A DNA stretch of 63,383 nt from Ramlibacter tataouinensis (GCA_002427815.1 DIZF01000017.1:1-63383); one strand, 5' to 3'. Positions 25,344 to 34,854 are shown, counted from the first letter of the stretch. Program-made: numbers and translations. The notes: generated by a model not told the origin, from the sequence alone.

Positions 25344-26291
25344 ATGAATATTCTCTTTGTCGCCGACCCGCTCGAAACCTTCCAGACCTACAAGGACACG
25401 ACCTTCTCGATGATGCGGGAGACCCAGCGCCGCGGGCACCGCATCGCCGCCTGCGAGCCCCGCCATCTTTCCTGGCGATCCGGCGGCCGGGTCCAGGCCC
25501 ACCTGCGCGAGATCGCGCTGACGGGCGCGCCGGGTGAATGGTTCGAGGTGCAGCGCGAAGTCATGCGTCCCCTGATGGAATTCGATGCGGTGCTCATGCG
25601 CAAGGACCCGCCTTTCGACAGCGAGTACTTTTACGCGACGCACCTGCTCGAGCAGGCCGAGCGGGAAGGCGCGCGGGTTTTCAACAAACCGGGATCGCTG
25701 CGCGACCATCCCGAGAAGCTGGCGATCATGGAGTTCCCGCAGTACGCCAGCCCGACCCTGGTCACCCGCGATGCCGAGGACGTCAAGCGCTTCCATGCCG
25801 AGCACCAGGAAATCATCCTGAAGCCGCTGGACGGCATGGGCGGCATGGGCATCTTCCGGGTCGGCGCCGACGGGCTCAACCTGGGTTCCATCATCGAAAC
25901 GCTGAACCACCATGGCACCACCACGATCATGGTGCAGCGCTTCGTGCCCGAGATCGCGCAAGGCGACAAGCGGGTGCTGGTGATCGGCGGCAAGCCGGTG
26001 CCCTTCAGCCTGGCGCGGATTCCCCAGGGCAGCGAGATCCGCGGCAACCTCGCCGCCGGTGGCAAGGGTGTGGCGCAGGCGCTGTCGGCGCGCGACTTCG
26101 AGATTGCCAACGCGCTGGGACCGGTCCTGGCGGCGCGCGGGCTGTTGCTGGTGGGGCTGGACGTGATCGGCGACTATCTCACCGAAATCAATGTCACCAG
26201 CCCGACCTGTTTCCAGGAGATCCACCAGCAGGCCGGATTCGACGTGCCCGCGATGTTCGTCGACGCGCTGGAAGCGGCGATGCGCGCCTAG
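25344..26291 (+). CDS. gshB: Glutathione synthetase
   Basis: A 315-residue ATP-grasp ligase joining gamma-glutamylcysteine and glycine. Seen: N-terminal MNILFVADPLETFQTYKDTT, the MRKDPPFD segment, ILKPLDGMGGMGIFR (glycine-rich ATP loop) and the C-terminal GLDVIGDYLTEINVTSPT. The ATG at 25344 gives the family start. In the present order gshA-kup-[module]-gshB, the catabolic module separates it from gshA/kup. A hairpin follows its stop. Confidence 0.97.
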   Translation: MNILFVADPLETFQTYKDTTFSMMRETQRRGHRIAACEPRHLSWRSGGRVQAHLREIALTGAPGEWFEVQREVMRPLMEFDAVLMRKDPPFDSEYFYATHLLEQAEREGARVFNKPGSLRDHPEKLAIMEFPQYASPTLVTRDAEDVKRFHAEHQEIILKPLDGMGGMGIFRVGADGLNLGSIIETLNHHGTTTIMVQRFVPEIAQGDKRVLVIGGKPVPFSLARIPQGSEIRGNLAAGGKGVAQALSARDFEIANALGPVLAARGLLLVGLDVIGDYLTEINVTSPTCFQEIHQQAGFDVPAMFVDALEAAMRA

Positions 26292-26324
26292 CAGCCTGCG
26301 CGGCACTCGACGCCGCGGGACGCG

Positions 26325-26347
26325 CGCGCCAAGGTAGGTTTGGCGCG
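26325..26347 (+). terminator. Hairpin between convergent gshB and amidotransferase genes
   Basis: CGCGCCAA and TTGGCGCG form a perfect 8-bp stem around a 7-base loop, midway between two convergent stop codons. There is no T-tract, so a bidirectional or Rho-assisted terminator is inferred from position only. Confidence 0.45.
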
Positions 26348-26374
26348 GCGCGCGGTACGGAACAGGCCGACGTC

Positions 26375-27139
26375 TTAGCGGCTCTCCTGCCCATCCACGA
26401 ACACCCGCAATTCACCGGGCTCGAACGCGACCCAGGACTCGTTGGTGGTGAGCGGCGCGGTGACCACCACGGCCACCCTGTCCCGGGGTGTGGTGCCGCG
26501 TGCGAAGTCGACGCTCAGGTCTTCATCGGCCAGGTGGGCATGGGCGAAGGGGTGCTTGCGCTCCACGAAGAACAGACGGGTGGAGCAATGAGCCCAGAGG
26601 GCCTGGCCGTTGGACAGCATGAAATTGAACGGCCCATGGCGGGCAAGCCGCGGCGCGAGCTCGCGCAGGGTGAGCGTGAGCTCGGGCACGCTCGGAACAC
26701 CCGCGTGGGACTTGCCCAGTTCCTGCATCAGCCAGCAGAAGGCGCGCTCGCTGTCGGTGGCGCCCACCGGCTGGAAGCTCGCATGCAGCCGCGGCTGGAA
26801 GTTCTCCAGGTTGCCGTTGTGCGCGAACACCCAGTAGCGTCCCCACAGTTCGCGCACGAACGGATGGCAGTTCTCCAGCGCCACCGACCCCTGAGTGGCC
26901 TTGCGGATGTGGGCCACGACGTTGCGGCTCTTGATCGGATAGCGGCGGATAAGCTCGGCCACCGGCGAGTCGCAGGCCCGCTGGTGGTCCACGAAATGGC
27001 GCAGGCCGGCGCCCTCGAAGAAAGCGATGCCCCAGCCGTCGGCGTGGTGATCGGTGCGCCCGCCGCGCTGGGCAAAGCCCGCGAAACTGAAGGTCACGTC
27101 GGTCGGCGTGTTGCAGTTCATACCGAATAACTGGCACAT
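26375..27139 (-). CDS. Class II glutamine amidotransferase (YafJ-like)
   Basis: A 254-residue protein of the Ntn-hydrolase glutamine amidotransferase class. The nucleophile is Cys2 of MCQLFGMNCN. Also seen are the glutamine-site RGGRTDHHADGWGIAFF, HIRKATQGSVALENCHPF and FAHNGNL. No synthase domain is attached, as in the stand-alone YafJ/EgtC-like group. The biological substrate is unknown. The ATG at 27139 must be the start because Cys2 has to be exposed. It follows the efflux pump gene with only 4 bp between them. Confidence 0.9.
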   Translation of the reverse strand: MCQLFGMNCNTPTDVTFSFAGFAQRGGRTDHHADGWGIAFFEGAGLRHFVDHQRACDSPVAELIRRYPIKSRNVVAHIRKATQGSVALENCHPFVRELWGRYWVFAHNGNLENFQPRLHASFQPVGATDSERAFCWLMQELGKSHAGVPSVPELTLTLRELAPRLARHGPFNFMLSNGQALWAHCSTRLFFVERKHPFAHAHLADEDLSVDFARGTTPRDRVAVVVTAPLTTNESWVAFEPGELRVFVDGQESR

Positions 27140-27143
27140 GGTC

Positions 27144-28610
27144 TTATTCTGGCCCCTGCGCTGGCGTCGTGGGGTCATGCCGCAGGCGCCAGGCGGCCAC
27201 CAGGGCCAGGCCGCACAGCGCCGACAGCATCCAGAAGACTTCGTTGAAGGCGGCCAGCCGGGCCGGGCTGCTCACCGCGTTCGTCAGAGAGTCGCCGTGG
27301 GCGGCGATGCGCCATTCCAGCACGATGCCGCACAGGCTGACGCCCGCCGCACCGCCGAGCATGCGCAGGAAGTTGATGGCGCTGGAACCCTGCGGTATCA
27401 AGGCCGCGTCCAGCGGACGCATGGACCCCAGGTTCAGCGAGGGCAGGATGAACCCCAGTCCGATGCGGCTCAGAATGGCCAACGCCACCAGCGTCACGAT
27501 CGCGGTGCCCAGGCCCACCGTGAACATCAGGGCGAAGGAGATCGCCAGCAGCGCCAGGCCGATGCTCACCAGCAAATGGGTCGGCTGGCGGTCGGCAAGG
27601 CGGCCGACCAGCAGGATGGTGACGGCGAGTGTGAAGCCCGCCGGCAACAGGATGGTGCCGACGTACGAAGGCGACAGCCCCAGGCCGAGCTGCATGTAGA
27701 CGGGCAACAGGTAGGTCGATCCGAACAGAGCTGTGCCGTAGATGAACGCGACCACGCTGCCCATCGCGAAGCTGCGATAGGCAAACAGGTCCAGGTTCAT
27801 CAACGGCTCGCCCCCGCCGGCCCCCAGCCGGTGCTGCCACGCCGTGAAGGCGAGAAAAAGGGCGGCCGCCGCCAGCAGCAGCAAGGGCCCGGCCAGCCCG
27901 CCGCTGTGCAGTTCCACCAGGCCGTTGAGCAGGCACAGAGTGCCCGCGCTGCCGAGCAGCAGGCCGCGCCAGTCGAGGCCGATGCCGCGCCGGGCCGCCG
28001 CGCCGCCGGGCGTGGTGACGGGCACATAGCGGAACGCCAGCCACAGCGAAACCAGGCAGAACGGCACCACCATGAAGAAGATCGAACGCCAGCCCAGCCA
28101 GTCCACCAGCACCCCGCCTATGCTCGGGCCGATCGCGGGCGCCAGCACCACGCCCATGCCGAAGATGCCGCTGGCGCGGCCCTGCTCGCCGGGCCCGAAA
28201 ACGCGCAGGATGATGATGGCGGGAATGGGCTGGACCACGCCCGCGGCCAGGCCCTCGGCGACCCGCGCGGCCAGCACCAGCGGATAGTGGGCCGCCACTC
28301 CGCCGGCGATCCCGCCGGCCATGAGCAGCAGCATGGCGCCGACATAAGTGAACCGGTAGCCGTAGCGCGCCAGCAGCCAGGGTGTCGTGAGCATAGACAC
28401 CGTCATCGCGACCATGAAGCCGGAGCTGACCCACTGCGCGCGTTCCTGGCCCAGCGTGAAGTGCTGGCTCATGGCCGGAATCGCCACATTCACGATGGTC
28501 GAGGACATGATCGAAGCCATCGTCCCGGTCATCACCGACAGCAGCAACAGCCAGCGGTAGCGCGGGCCATAGCGCTCGCTCAGGGCGGCGAGTGAGGCCG
28601 GCTCGTTCAA
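27144..28610 (-). CDS. DHA2 family MFS multidrug efflux transporter (EmrB/QacA type)
   Basis: A 488-residue inner-membrane drug/proton antiporter with 14 predicted helices. Family motifs: TIVNVAIPAM in helix 1, the LLARYGYRFTYVGAM loop and motif C-like GVVLAPAIGPSIGGVLVDW. No EmrA-type adaptor gene is beside it. The first usable start is a TTG at 28610; no ATG or GTG is in frame upstream before a stop. The start is therefore uncertain, although the family usually begins shortly before helix 1, which fits. Confidence 0.9.
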   Translation of the reverse strand: MNEPASLAALSERYGPRYRWLLLLSVMTGTMASIMSSTIVNVAIPAMSQHFTLGQERAQWVSSGFMVAMTVSMLTTPWLLARYGYRFTYVGAMLLLMAGGIAGGVAAHYPLVLAARVAEGLAAGVVQPIPAIIILRVFGPGEQGRASGIFGMGVVLAPAIGPSIGGVLVDWLGWRSIFFMVVPFCLVSLWLAFRYVPVTTPGGAAARRGIGLDWRGLLLGSAGTLCLLNGLVELHSGGLAGPLLLLAAAALFLAFTAWQHRLGAGGGEPLMNLDLFAYRSFAMGSVVAFIYGTALFGSTYLLPVYMQLGLGLSPSYVGTILLPAGFTLAVTILLVGRLADRQPTHLLVSIGLALLAISFALMFTVGLGTAIVTLVALAILSRIGLGFILPSLNLGSMRPLDAALIPQGSSAINFLRMLGGAAGVSLCGIVLEWRIAAHGDSLTNAVSSPARLAAFNEVFWMLSALCGLALVAAWRLRHDPTTPAQGPE

Positions 28611-28684
28611 GCCGACCTCGCGGCGGTCGATGGCATGATTTTCCTTGCGGCCACGGGACCGTGGTTGGGGGATGATAGAAGCAC

Positions 28685-28999
28685 TTGGAGGAGGAGAGCG
28701 CCTTGCCGCTGGCGTTGCGGTTCGAACTGGATCGCGAGCACCGGCTGCTGTTCATCAACTTCGAAGGCCCGCACATCGGCGCGGGCCAGACCATCACCGA
28801 CATCGAGCAGGCGGTGTCCAGCGCCGACGAACGGGTCGCGGTGGTGGTGAACTACGACAATTTCAGCATCGTCCCCGGCCTGCTGGACGAATACCCGGCG
28901 ATGGTCACGCGCCTGACGCAGCGCTTCTACAGCCGCGTCACGCGCTACGGCACCGGCGGTTTTCTCAAGGCCAGGCTGGACGGCCGGCCGGCGAGCTGA
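28685..28999 (+). CDS. Acyl-CoA:acetate/3-ketoacid CoA-transferase C-terminal fragment
   Basis: About 100 residues that match only the extreme C-terminus of propionate/3-ketoacid CoA-transferases (usually more than 500 residues). The recognisable parts are LLFINFEG, VVVNYDNFSIVP and FYSRVTRYGTGGFLKARL. The catalytic glutamate domain is absent. A TAG lies two codons before the TTG at 28685. A GGAGGAG box sits just before a second TTG at 28703, which could start a 98-residue protein. It overlaps the convergent CWC gene by 55 bp. It is either a decayed remnant or a free-standing domain. Confidence 0.6.
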   Translation: MEEESALPLALRFELDREHRLLFINFEGPHIGAGQTITDIEQAVSSADERVAVVVNYDNFSIVPGLLDEYPAMVTRLTQRFYSRVTRYGTGGFLKARLDGRPAS

Positions 29000-29211
29000 T
29001 CCGCCGCCTCGGCGCAGGCCGAACAGATGCAGGCCGCGCGGCGTGCCTCGGCAGGCAAACGAGTCAGCAGTTCAGGGCTGAAGGCCGCCTGGCTGCACCA
29101 GCAGTCCGGCTGGGCGACGCCGGTGCGCTTCTGCGTCTCCATCGCGCACTGGTTCGGCCGGCCGCACAGTGGACAGCGGGTGGCGTCGATCGCGGCCGGT
29201 GTGGTGCGCAT
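28945..29211 (-). CDS. Cysteine-rich CWC family protein
   Basis: An 88-residue protein with the CWC signature: CPLCGRPNQCAMET, the CWC tripeptide in QPDCWCSQ, and CICSAC. This gives four cysteine pairs suited to zinc or other metal binding. Function is unknown in the family. The last residues overlap the CoA-transferase fragment on the other strand, so the C-terminus may be an extension caused by rearrangement. The DUF1631 gene lies upstream on the same strand, with 33 bp between them. Confidence 0.8.
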   Translation of the reverse strand: MRTTPAAIDATRCPLCGRPNQCAMETQKRTGVAQPDCWCSQAAFSPELLTRLPAEARRAACICSACAEAADQLAGRPSSLALRKPPVP

Positions 29212-29244
29212 GAAGTCAGTATACGAAGCGCGGCCTCGGTCGTT

Positions 29245-31686
29245 TCAGGGCGAGGCCGCTTCGTGATCAAGCACGCCGAGTGCCTGGACCACGACGCTGT
29301 GGGCGCGCACGGGCCGCAGGTACCGTTCGCCGATGAGGCGCTCGCAAATGCGCTTCGTCATCGAATGAGGGCGACCGCCGTGGCTGACGAACATGAAGAG
29401 GGTGCCCTTGGAGCTGGCCCAGACCAGTTGGGCGCGGTGCCAGTGCTGCCTGGAGTACAGGTCGACCCAATCGCCTTCGCGCAGCTGCGCGAGGATGGAT
29501 TGAATGTCGACCGCGGCCGGGTGTTCGGTGTCGGCCTTTGCGTTGCCGGTCGCCTCGTGCGATGGCGCCTCGGGTTGCGCCTGCAACGGTGACGCGCTCG
29601 AATCGCCGGGCTCGCCCGTCAGCTGGCCCATGTCCGTCGGCAGCGTGTCCTGGAATCCGGCGGCCTCCAGCTCGCGTGGGCTCATCCAGGGGAGGCCCGG
29701 CACAGGCGGATTTTCGTTGGCCACCCATTCCGGCCTTGCCGGTGCGTCCACGGCCGCAAGGGGCGACATCCCGGACTCGCGGGCGTCGCGCCGCGACTTC
29801 GCGCGCCGCAGTTTGAGTACCGGATGGTGCAGCTTCATCAGGGCCTGGAAGAAACCTTCGTGCCCGGCCGGATCCTGGCCCAGGGACGCCAGGCCTTCGC
29901 GCAGCTTCGCCAGCAGCGGCGGCACCCGTTCGAAGAGCTGGGCCGGCTGGCGCAAGGTCACCTCGCGCTTGACGCTCCACAACAGATCGGAAATGACCGC
30001 CCGGTAACCGTTCGGATCGATTTGCCGGACGGTATCGGTCAGCCGCGCCTGCGCCAGCACCAGGGCCCAGGGACCGAACAGAAAATCCTGGATGACGGCC
30101 GGCACGCCATCCAGATCGGGCCGCCGGCGCAGGTCCCACGCGATCAGATCGGCTTCGGCCTGCCGCAGCTCGGCGAAACGCACTGCGCGAACCGCCTGGC
30201 TGCGCCGGCCTTCCTCGTCGCTGTCCTGCCGCTCCCAACCCGTCACGAGCTGGGTGAGCGCCGTTTCGAACGGTTGGGCGTTTGCAATCTTCAGCTGGTT
30301 GAGGATGTTGAATTCGCGGCTGACCTCCGCGAAGAACCCGGCGAACTCGGCGCTGAACTCGTCGTTGTATCGGAAACTCCGCTGGGCCACCTGTTCCATC
30401 AGGACCCGGCCGGGATGCCGCTCGTCGCTGAAGAAGCGCGGATCGACCATCGCCAGCCGCAGCAGCGACGGCTCGAGCGCAACGATCGCTTCGCGCAGCG
30501 GTGTCAGCAGGCGCGGATCCCGCGCGACCTCATTGACCACTTCGCGCACCAGTTCCATCCCGAGCACCTGGGCCATCCGGGTCACGTCCTGGCGCAGGCG
30601 GCTGCGAATCAGCGACCGTTCATGCGAATCGGCGTACCGGCCCCAGACCTTGGAACTCAGCGTGCTTTGCACGCCGACCGCAAGCGATGGCCGGTCGACA
30701 GGTGGCATCTCCCGATAGCCCGTCGGCATGGCGGCCGGCGGCCCGCTGTTGCGGCTGCGCCGAGTCCGGCCCCGCAACCAGGCGAGTTCGCGCTCCACCC
30801 CGGCGTAATACTCCGCCGACGGCGCTTCGGATGCCGGTGCGGCGCCGCCGTGAAAAAGAAAATCCCTCAGCAAGGCATGGCTGATCTGCTGACTCGACAG
30901 GCTGCCATAGGTGGAGGACGGTTGCTCCTCCTCGTCTTGCGCGGGAGCCTGCGTCTCGGCGAAAGCATCGTTCAGGGAGTCGCCCGTGGCACTGCCATGG
31001 CCCGAGCCAGGCGTCCTTCCGTAACCGGTTGCCTGTACGTTGGCATCCTTGAGCTGTACCACCAGCCTGTCATAGAGCAGCTCCAGTTCCGCCCCAAGCG
31101 GCTCGGCGATGTACTTCATCCACAGGGACCCGGTGGCAGCCTTGACTTGCGACGCGCCGATCAATGCGCGCAGGGTCTGCGCGAAAACCTCGGGCCGGAC
31201 CGGGTTCAGCTCGGCCTGCACGGTCTCCAGGCCCATCGCCGAACTGACCAGTGCGTCGAGTTCCGACACCGGTCTTTCGAGCAGCGGCATCACATGCTGG
31301 ACCAGCCTCGAAGTCTCGATGGCCTGCACCATCTCGGCGTCGTCGACGAGTGCCAGATTCATCACCTCGTCGGCGCTCGCGTGTGGGGAGGTGCCGCTGG
31401 ACGCGGGCTTGGGGTGTCCTGCGGACCGGAATGCCGCCCTCAGTTCATCGGGATACCGCTGGCACCAGGACGCCTTGTGCTGGAGCAGTTCCCGCCAGGC
31501 GTCGCTCAGCTCGGTGCGCTCCGACGAACGCAAGCTGTTGCCTTCCGCTTGCTGCAGGGCCGAAATCACATGATCGAGGCAGCGTTCGAGGGCGAGTGGA
31601 GCGCCACGGGTCGCTCGGTCGAAGCATTGCTCAAGCGCGATGGAATGCGGGGCCATGGTGGACTGGGGGCGGCCGCCAGTCCCCAT
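29245..31686 (-). CDS. DUF1631 family protein
   Basis: An 813-residue, mostly helical cytoplasmic protein matching the DUF1631 family of beta/gammaproteobacteria. Function is unknown; some members carry a misleading thymidine phosphorylase label. The last roughly 100 residues (from GDWVDLYSRQHWHRAQLVW to RICERLI) resemble the PilZ-like end of the family, suggesting a second-messenger or surface role, but this is inference. An internal ATG at 31656 (MAPHSIALEQCF) is an equally good start; neither has a clear ribosome-binding site. Confidence 0.85.
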   Translation of the reverse strand: MGTGGRPQSTMAPHSIALEQCFDRATRGAPLALERCLDHVISALQQAEGNSLRSSERTELSDAWRELLQHKASWCQRYPDELRAAFRSAGHPKPASSGTSPHASADEVMNLALVDDAEMVQAIETSRLVQHVMPLLERPVSELDALVSSAMGLETVQAELNPVRPEVFAQTLRALIGASQVKAATGSLWMKYIAEPLGAELELLYDRLVVQLKDANVQATGYGRTPGSGHGSATGDSLNDAFAETQAPAQDEEEQPSSTYGSLSSQQISHALLRDFLFHGGAAPASEAPSAEYYAGVERELAWLRGRTRRSRNSGPPAAMPTGYREMPPVDRPSLAVGVQSTLSSKVWGRYADSHERSLIRSRLRQDVTRMAQVLGMELVREVVNEVARDPRLLTPLREAIVALEPSLLRLAMVDPRFFSDERHPGRVLMEQVAQRSFRYNDEFSAEFAGFFAEVSREFNILNQLKIANAQPFETALTQLVTGWERQDSDEEGRRSQAVRAVRFAELRQAEADLIAWDLRRRPDLDGVPAVIQDFLFGPWALVLAQARLTDTVRQIDPNGYRAVISDLLWSVKREVTLRQPAQLFERVPPLLAKLREGLASLGQDPAGHEGFFQALMKLHHPVLKLRRAKSRRDARESGMSPLAAVDAPARPEWVANENPPVPGLPWMSPRELEAAGFQDTLPTDMGQLTGEPGDSSASPLQAQPEAPSHEATGNAKADTEHPAAVDIQSILAQLREGDWVDLYSRQHWHRAQLVWASSKGTLFMFVSHGGRPHSMTKRICERLIGERYLRPVRAHSVVVQALGVLDHEAASP

Positions 31687-31822
31687 TCGAAGAAGTGAAA
31701 ACGAATCGGCTCAGTGCCCGGCGGCTCAGCCGTGTCTTTTATCACGGATGAGGACAGTGGTGTGCATTGCCCGATGCCCGGTCGACTTGGAGCGCCGGGC
31801 GGTGTTGTTCATTCGTAACTGC

Positions 31823-34009
31823 TCAGCGCGCGGCCTTCACCTTCAGCCGCCAGGCGTGCAGCAGCGGCTCGGTGTAGCCGCTGGGCTGCTCCAGGCCCTT
31901 GAACACCAGGTCGCACGCCGCCTTGAATGCAAAGGACGTGTCGAAGTGGCCCGCCATCGGCTGGTAGAGCGGGTCGTGCGCGTTCTGGTGGTCGACCACC
32001 GCCGCCATGCGCCGGAAAGTTTCCTTCACCTGCTCCTGGGTCACCACGCCGTGCAGCAGCCAGTTGGCGATGTGCTGGCTGGAAATGCGCAACGTGGCCC
32101 GGTCTTCCATCAACGCGACGTTATGGATGTCGGGCACCTTCGAACAGCCCACGCCCTGGTCGATCCAGCGCACCACATAGCCCAGGATGCCCTGTGCGTT
32201 GTTGTCGATCTCCTGCTGGCGCTCGGTGGCGCTCCACTGCGCCTGCGCCACCACTGGGATCTGCAGCAGGCCCGCCAGCAGGTTCTCGTAATCGGCGTGG
32301 CTCTTTTCCATCTCCTCCTGCACCTGCGCCACGTTGACCTCGTGGTAGTGCAGCGCATGAAGCGTCGCGGCGGTCGGCGAGGGCACCCAGGCGGTGTTGG
32401 CGCCGGCCTTCGGATGCGCGATCTTCTGATCCAGCATCGAGGCCATCAGGTCCGGCATGGCCCACATGCCCTTGCCGATCTGCGCCCGGCCCCGCAGGCC
32501 GCAGGCCAGGCCGACGGCCACGTTGTTCTTTTCATAAGCCTGGATCCAGGCGGTGCTCTTCATGGTGCTCTTGCGCAGCATAGGCCCGGCGTGCATCGCC
32601 GTATGCATCTCGTCACCGGTACGGTCCAGGAAGCCGGTGTTGATGAAGGCCACCCGGGACGCCGCCTCGGCGATGCAGGCCTGCAGGTTCACGCTGGTGC
32701 GGCGTTCCTCGTCCATGATGCCGAGCTTCACGGTGTTGGCCGGCAGGCCCAGCAAGGCCTCGACCCGTCCGAACAGCTCGGATGCGAAAGCCACTTCCTG
32801 GGGCCCGTGCATCTTCGGCTTGACGATGTAGACCGACCCCGTGCGCGAATTGCGGATGCCCCTCGCGCCGTGGCCCTTGAGGTCGTGGACGGCGATGACG
32901 GTGCTGACGACCGCATCCAGGATGCCTTCGGGAATCTCCTTGCCGTCGCCATAGAGGATGGCCGGGTTGGTCATCAGATGGCCGACATTGCGAATGAACA
33001 GCAGCGAATGGCCATGCAGCTTGAAAGGGCTGCCATCGGGGGCTGTGTAACTGCGGTCCCCGTTCAGGCCGCGGGTGAAGGTCTTGCCGCCCTTGGTGAC
33101 CTGCTCGGTCAGCGTGCCCTTCAGGATGCCGAGCCAGTTGCGGTAGGCCAGCACCTTGTCCTGCGCGTCGACCACGGCCACCGAATCCTCCAGGTCCAGG
33201 ATGGTGGACAGGGCGGCTTCCAGCACCACGTCGCTGATGCCGGCGGCATCGCTCTTGCCGATGGATGTATGGGGGTCGATCTGGACGTCGATGTGGATGC
33301 CGTTGTTGCGCAGCAGCACCGACGACGGCGCAGCGGCGTCCCCCTTGTAGCCCATGAACTCGCCGCTGTTCTTCAGGCCGCTCGACGAGCCGTCCTTCAG
33401 GTCCACCGCCAGCTTGCCGCCCTCGACCCGGTAGGCGACCGCATCGCTGTGCGAGCCGCCGGTCAGTGGCGCGGCCTGATCGAGAAACTGGCGGGCGTAT
33501 TCGATGACCTTGGCGCCGCGCGCCGGGTTGTAGCCCATTCCCGCTTCCAGGCCTTCTTCGTGCGGGATCACGTCGGTGCCGTACAGCGCGTCGTACAGCG
33601 AGCCCCAGCGGGCGTTGGCCGCGTTCAGGGCGTAGCGGGCGTTGAGGATGGGCACCACCAGCTGCGGGCCGGCCTGCAGCGCGAGTTCGGCGTCCACGTT
33701 GGTGGTGGTGCAGCGCACGCCGGCAGGCGGGGGCACCAGATAGCCGATCTGTTCCAGGAACGCGCGATAGGCGGGCATGTCGCGGATCGGGCCGGGGTTG
33801 GCCTTGTGCCAGCGGTCCAGTTCGGTTTGCAGGCGGTCGCGCTCGGCCAGCAGGGCGAGGTTCCTGGGCGCCAGGTCGGCGACGATGGCGTCGAAGCCCT
33901 TCCAGAATGCTTCGCTCGCGAGGCCGGTGCCGGGCAGCACCTCGTCTTCGATGAAGCGATGCAGTTCGGTGTCGACCTGCAGGTCGTGAATGGAAATGCG
34001 CTCAGTCAT
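31823..34009 (-). CDS. glcB: Malate synthase G
   Basis: A 728-residue monomeric enzyme condensing glyoxylate and acetyl-CoA to malate, in the glyoxylate bypass or glycolate use. The start MTERISIHDLQVDTELHRFI and full length match isoform G. Active-site regions are visible: ILDLEDSVAVVDA, NVGHLMTNPAI, RTSVNLQACI and FINTGFLDRTGDEMHT. No isocitrate lyase or glycolate oxidase gene lies in the window. A haloacid dehalogenase gene lies 28 bp upstream on the same strand; haloacetate dehalogenation yields glycolate, so a link is conceivable but unproven. Confidence 0.96.
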   Translation of the reverse strand: MTERISIHDLQVDTELHRFIEDEVLPGTGLASEAFWKGFDAIVADLAPRNLALLAERDRLQTELDRWHKANPGPIRDMPAYRAFLEQIGYLVPPPAGVRCTTTNVDAELALQAGPQLVVPILNARYALNAANARWGSLYDALYGTDVIPHEEGLEAGMGYNPARGAKVIEYARQFLDQAAPLTGGSHSDAVAYRVEGGKLAVDLKDGSSSGLKNSGEFMGYKGDAAAPSSVLLRNNGIHIDVQIDPHTSIGKSDAAGISDVVLEAALSTILDLEDSVAVVDAQDKVLAYRNWLGILKGTLTEQVTKGGKTFTRGLNGDRSYTAPDGSPFKLHGHSLLFIRNVGHLMTNPAILYGDGKEIPEGILDAVVSTVIAVHDLKGHGARGIRNSRTGSVYIVKPKMHGPQEVAFASELFGRVEALLGLPANTVKLGIMDEERRTSVNLQACIAEAASRVAFINTGFLDRTGDEMHTAMHAGPMLRKSTMKSTAWIQAYEKNNVAVGLACGLRGRAQIGKGMWAMPDLMASMLDQKIAHPKAGANTAWVPSPTAATLHALHYHEVNVAQVQEEMEKSHADYENLLAGLLQIPVVAQAQWSATERQQEIDNNAQGILGYVVRWIDQGVGCSKVPDIHNVALMEDRATLRISSQHIANWLLHGVVTQEQVKETFRRMAAVVDHQNAHDPLYQPMAGHFDTSFAFKAACDLVFKGLEQPSGYTEPLLHAWRLKVKAAR

Positions 34010-34037
34010 GGATGCTCCAGATACCAGAAGTTGGAAA

Positions 34038-34715
34038 TCAGAAGAAAGCGAGAACGTCGCGCAGGCTGGTGCCGGTGCGGGTGGGCTGGGTGCCGAGTTC
34101 CTCGAACGGAAGCGCGGAGCGATTCACCCATAGTGTGCGATAGCCGTACCAGGTCGCGGCGAGCGCGTCCCAGCTGTTGCTGCTGACGAAGGCGATCTGC
34201 CTGGCTTCCAGCCGCGTCGCCGCCGGTCCCAGCGCATAGGCATCCGGGTGCGTCTTGTATTTGCGGATGCCGTCGACGCTGAGCACATGGTCCAGCAGCC
34301 CTTCCAGTCCGGCGCTGCGCACCGCGATGCCCAGCATCTCGGGGTCACCGTTGCTGAGGATGCCGGTGGTGACGCCTTTGGCCTTCAGCGCCTGCAGCAC
34401 TTCGCGGTTCTCGGGAAAGGCCGACAGGTGGCGGTACTGGTTCATCAGCCGTTCTTCGGCCGCGGCCGGCAGCGCCAGTCCCAGGCGTCTGCACGCGTAG
34501 CGCAGGCCCGCGCGCGTCAGGTCCCAGAACGGCTGGTAGTGCGCGCCGTCGCTGCTCGTGGTGACGAGCCGCGTGTATTCGATCTGCTTGTCGCGCCACA
34601 GCACTCCCAGCGCGTTGCCGTGGCCGGGGAACAGCTGTTCCGCCAGCAGGCCGACGCTGTAGACGTCGAAAAGCGTGCCGTAGGCATCGAACAGGACGGC
34701 CTTGAGTTTCTCCAT
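34038..34715 (-). CDS. Haloacid dehalogenase type II
   Basis: A 225-residue HAD-superfamily hydrolase. The nucleophile is Asp10 in LFDAYGTLFD. Motif II is GILSNGDPEML, motif III uses the Lys of KYKTHPDAY, and motif IV reads FVSSNSWDALAA. The SSNxWD form is typical of L-2-haloacid dehalogenases and not of phosphatases. Expected reaction: hydrolytic removal of halide from a 2-haloacid. It lies just upstream of malate synthase G on the same strand and is probably co-transcribed with it. Confidence 0.88.
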   Translation of the reverse strand: MEKLKAVLFDAYGTLFDVYSVGLLAEQLFPGHGNALGVLWRDKQIEYTRLVTTSSDGAHYQPFWDLTRAGLRYACRRLGLALPAAAEERLMNQYRHLSAFPENREVLQALKAKGVTTGILSNGDPEMLGIAVRSAGLEGLLDHVLSVDGIRKYKTHPDAYALGPAATRLEARQIAFVSSNSWDALAATWYGYRTLWVNRSALPFEELGTQPTRTGTSLRDVLAFF

Positions 34716-34740
34716 CCTGCTACTGTATTTGACACTTCGA

Positions 34741-34755
34741 TGATGATTGTCATCA
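34741..34755 (+). promoter_or_regulatory. Inverted repeat upstream of the dehalogenase gene
   Basis: TGATGA-TTG-TCATCA is a perfect 15-bp inverted repeat 25 bp before the dehalogenase start (minus strand), in the divergent gap to creA. It could be an operator. The regulator is unknown. Confidence 0.35.
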
Positions 34756-34854
34756 CCGAATGCGATGCATCCGTCACAAAAATGAGGCTAATGGCTCAGC
34801 ATCTCGCCCCCCGACCGGGCCCGCTCGGCGGCAAGGCCGCGGTAAAGTGGGCGG

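Noticed and set aside
28945..28999. Treating the overlap of two small convergent genes as proof that one is false
   Set aside because: Both carry recognisable family sequence; the 55-bp overlap involves only their non-conserved or terminal parts.
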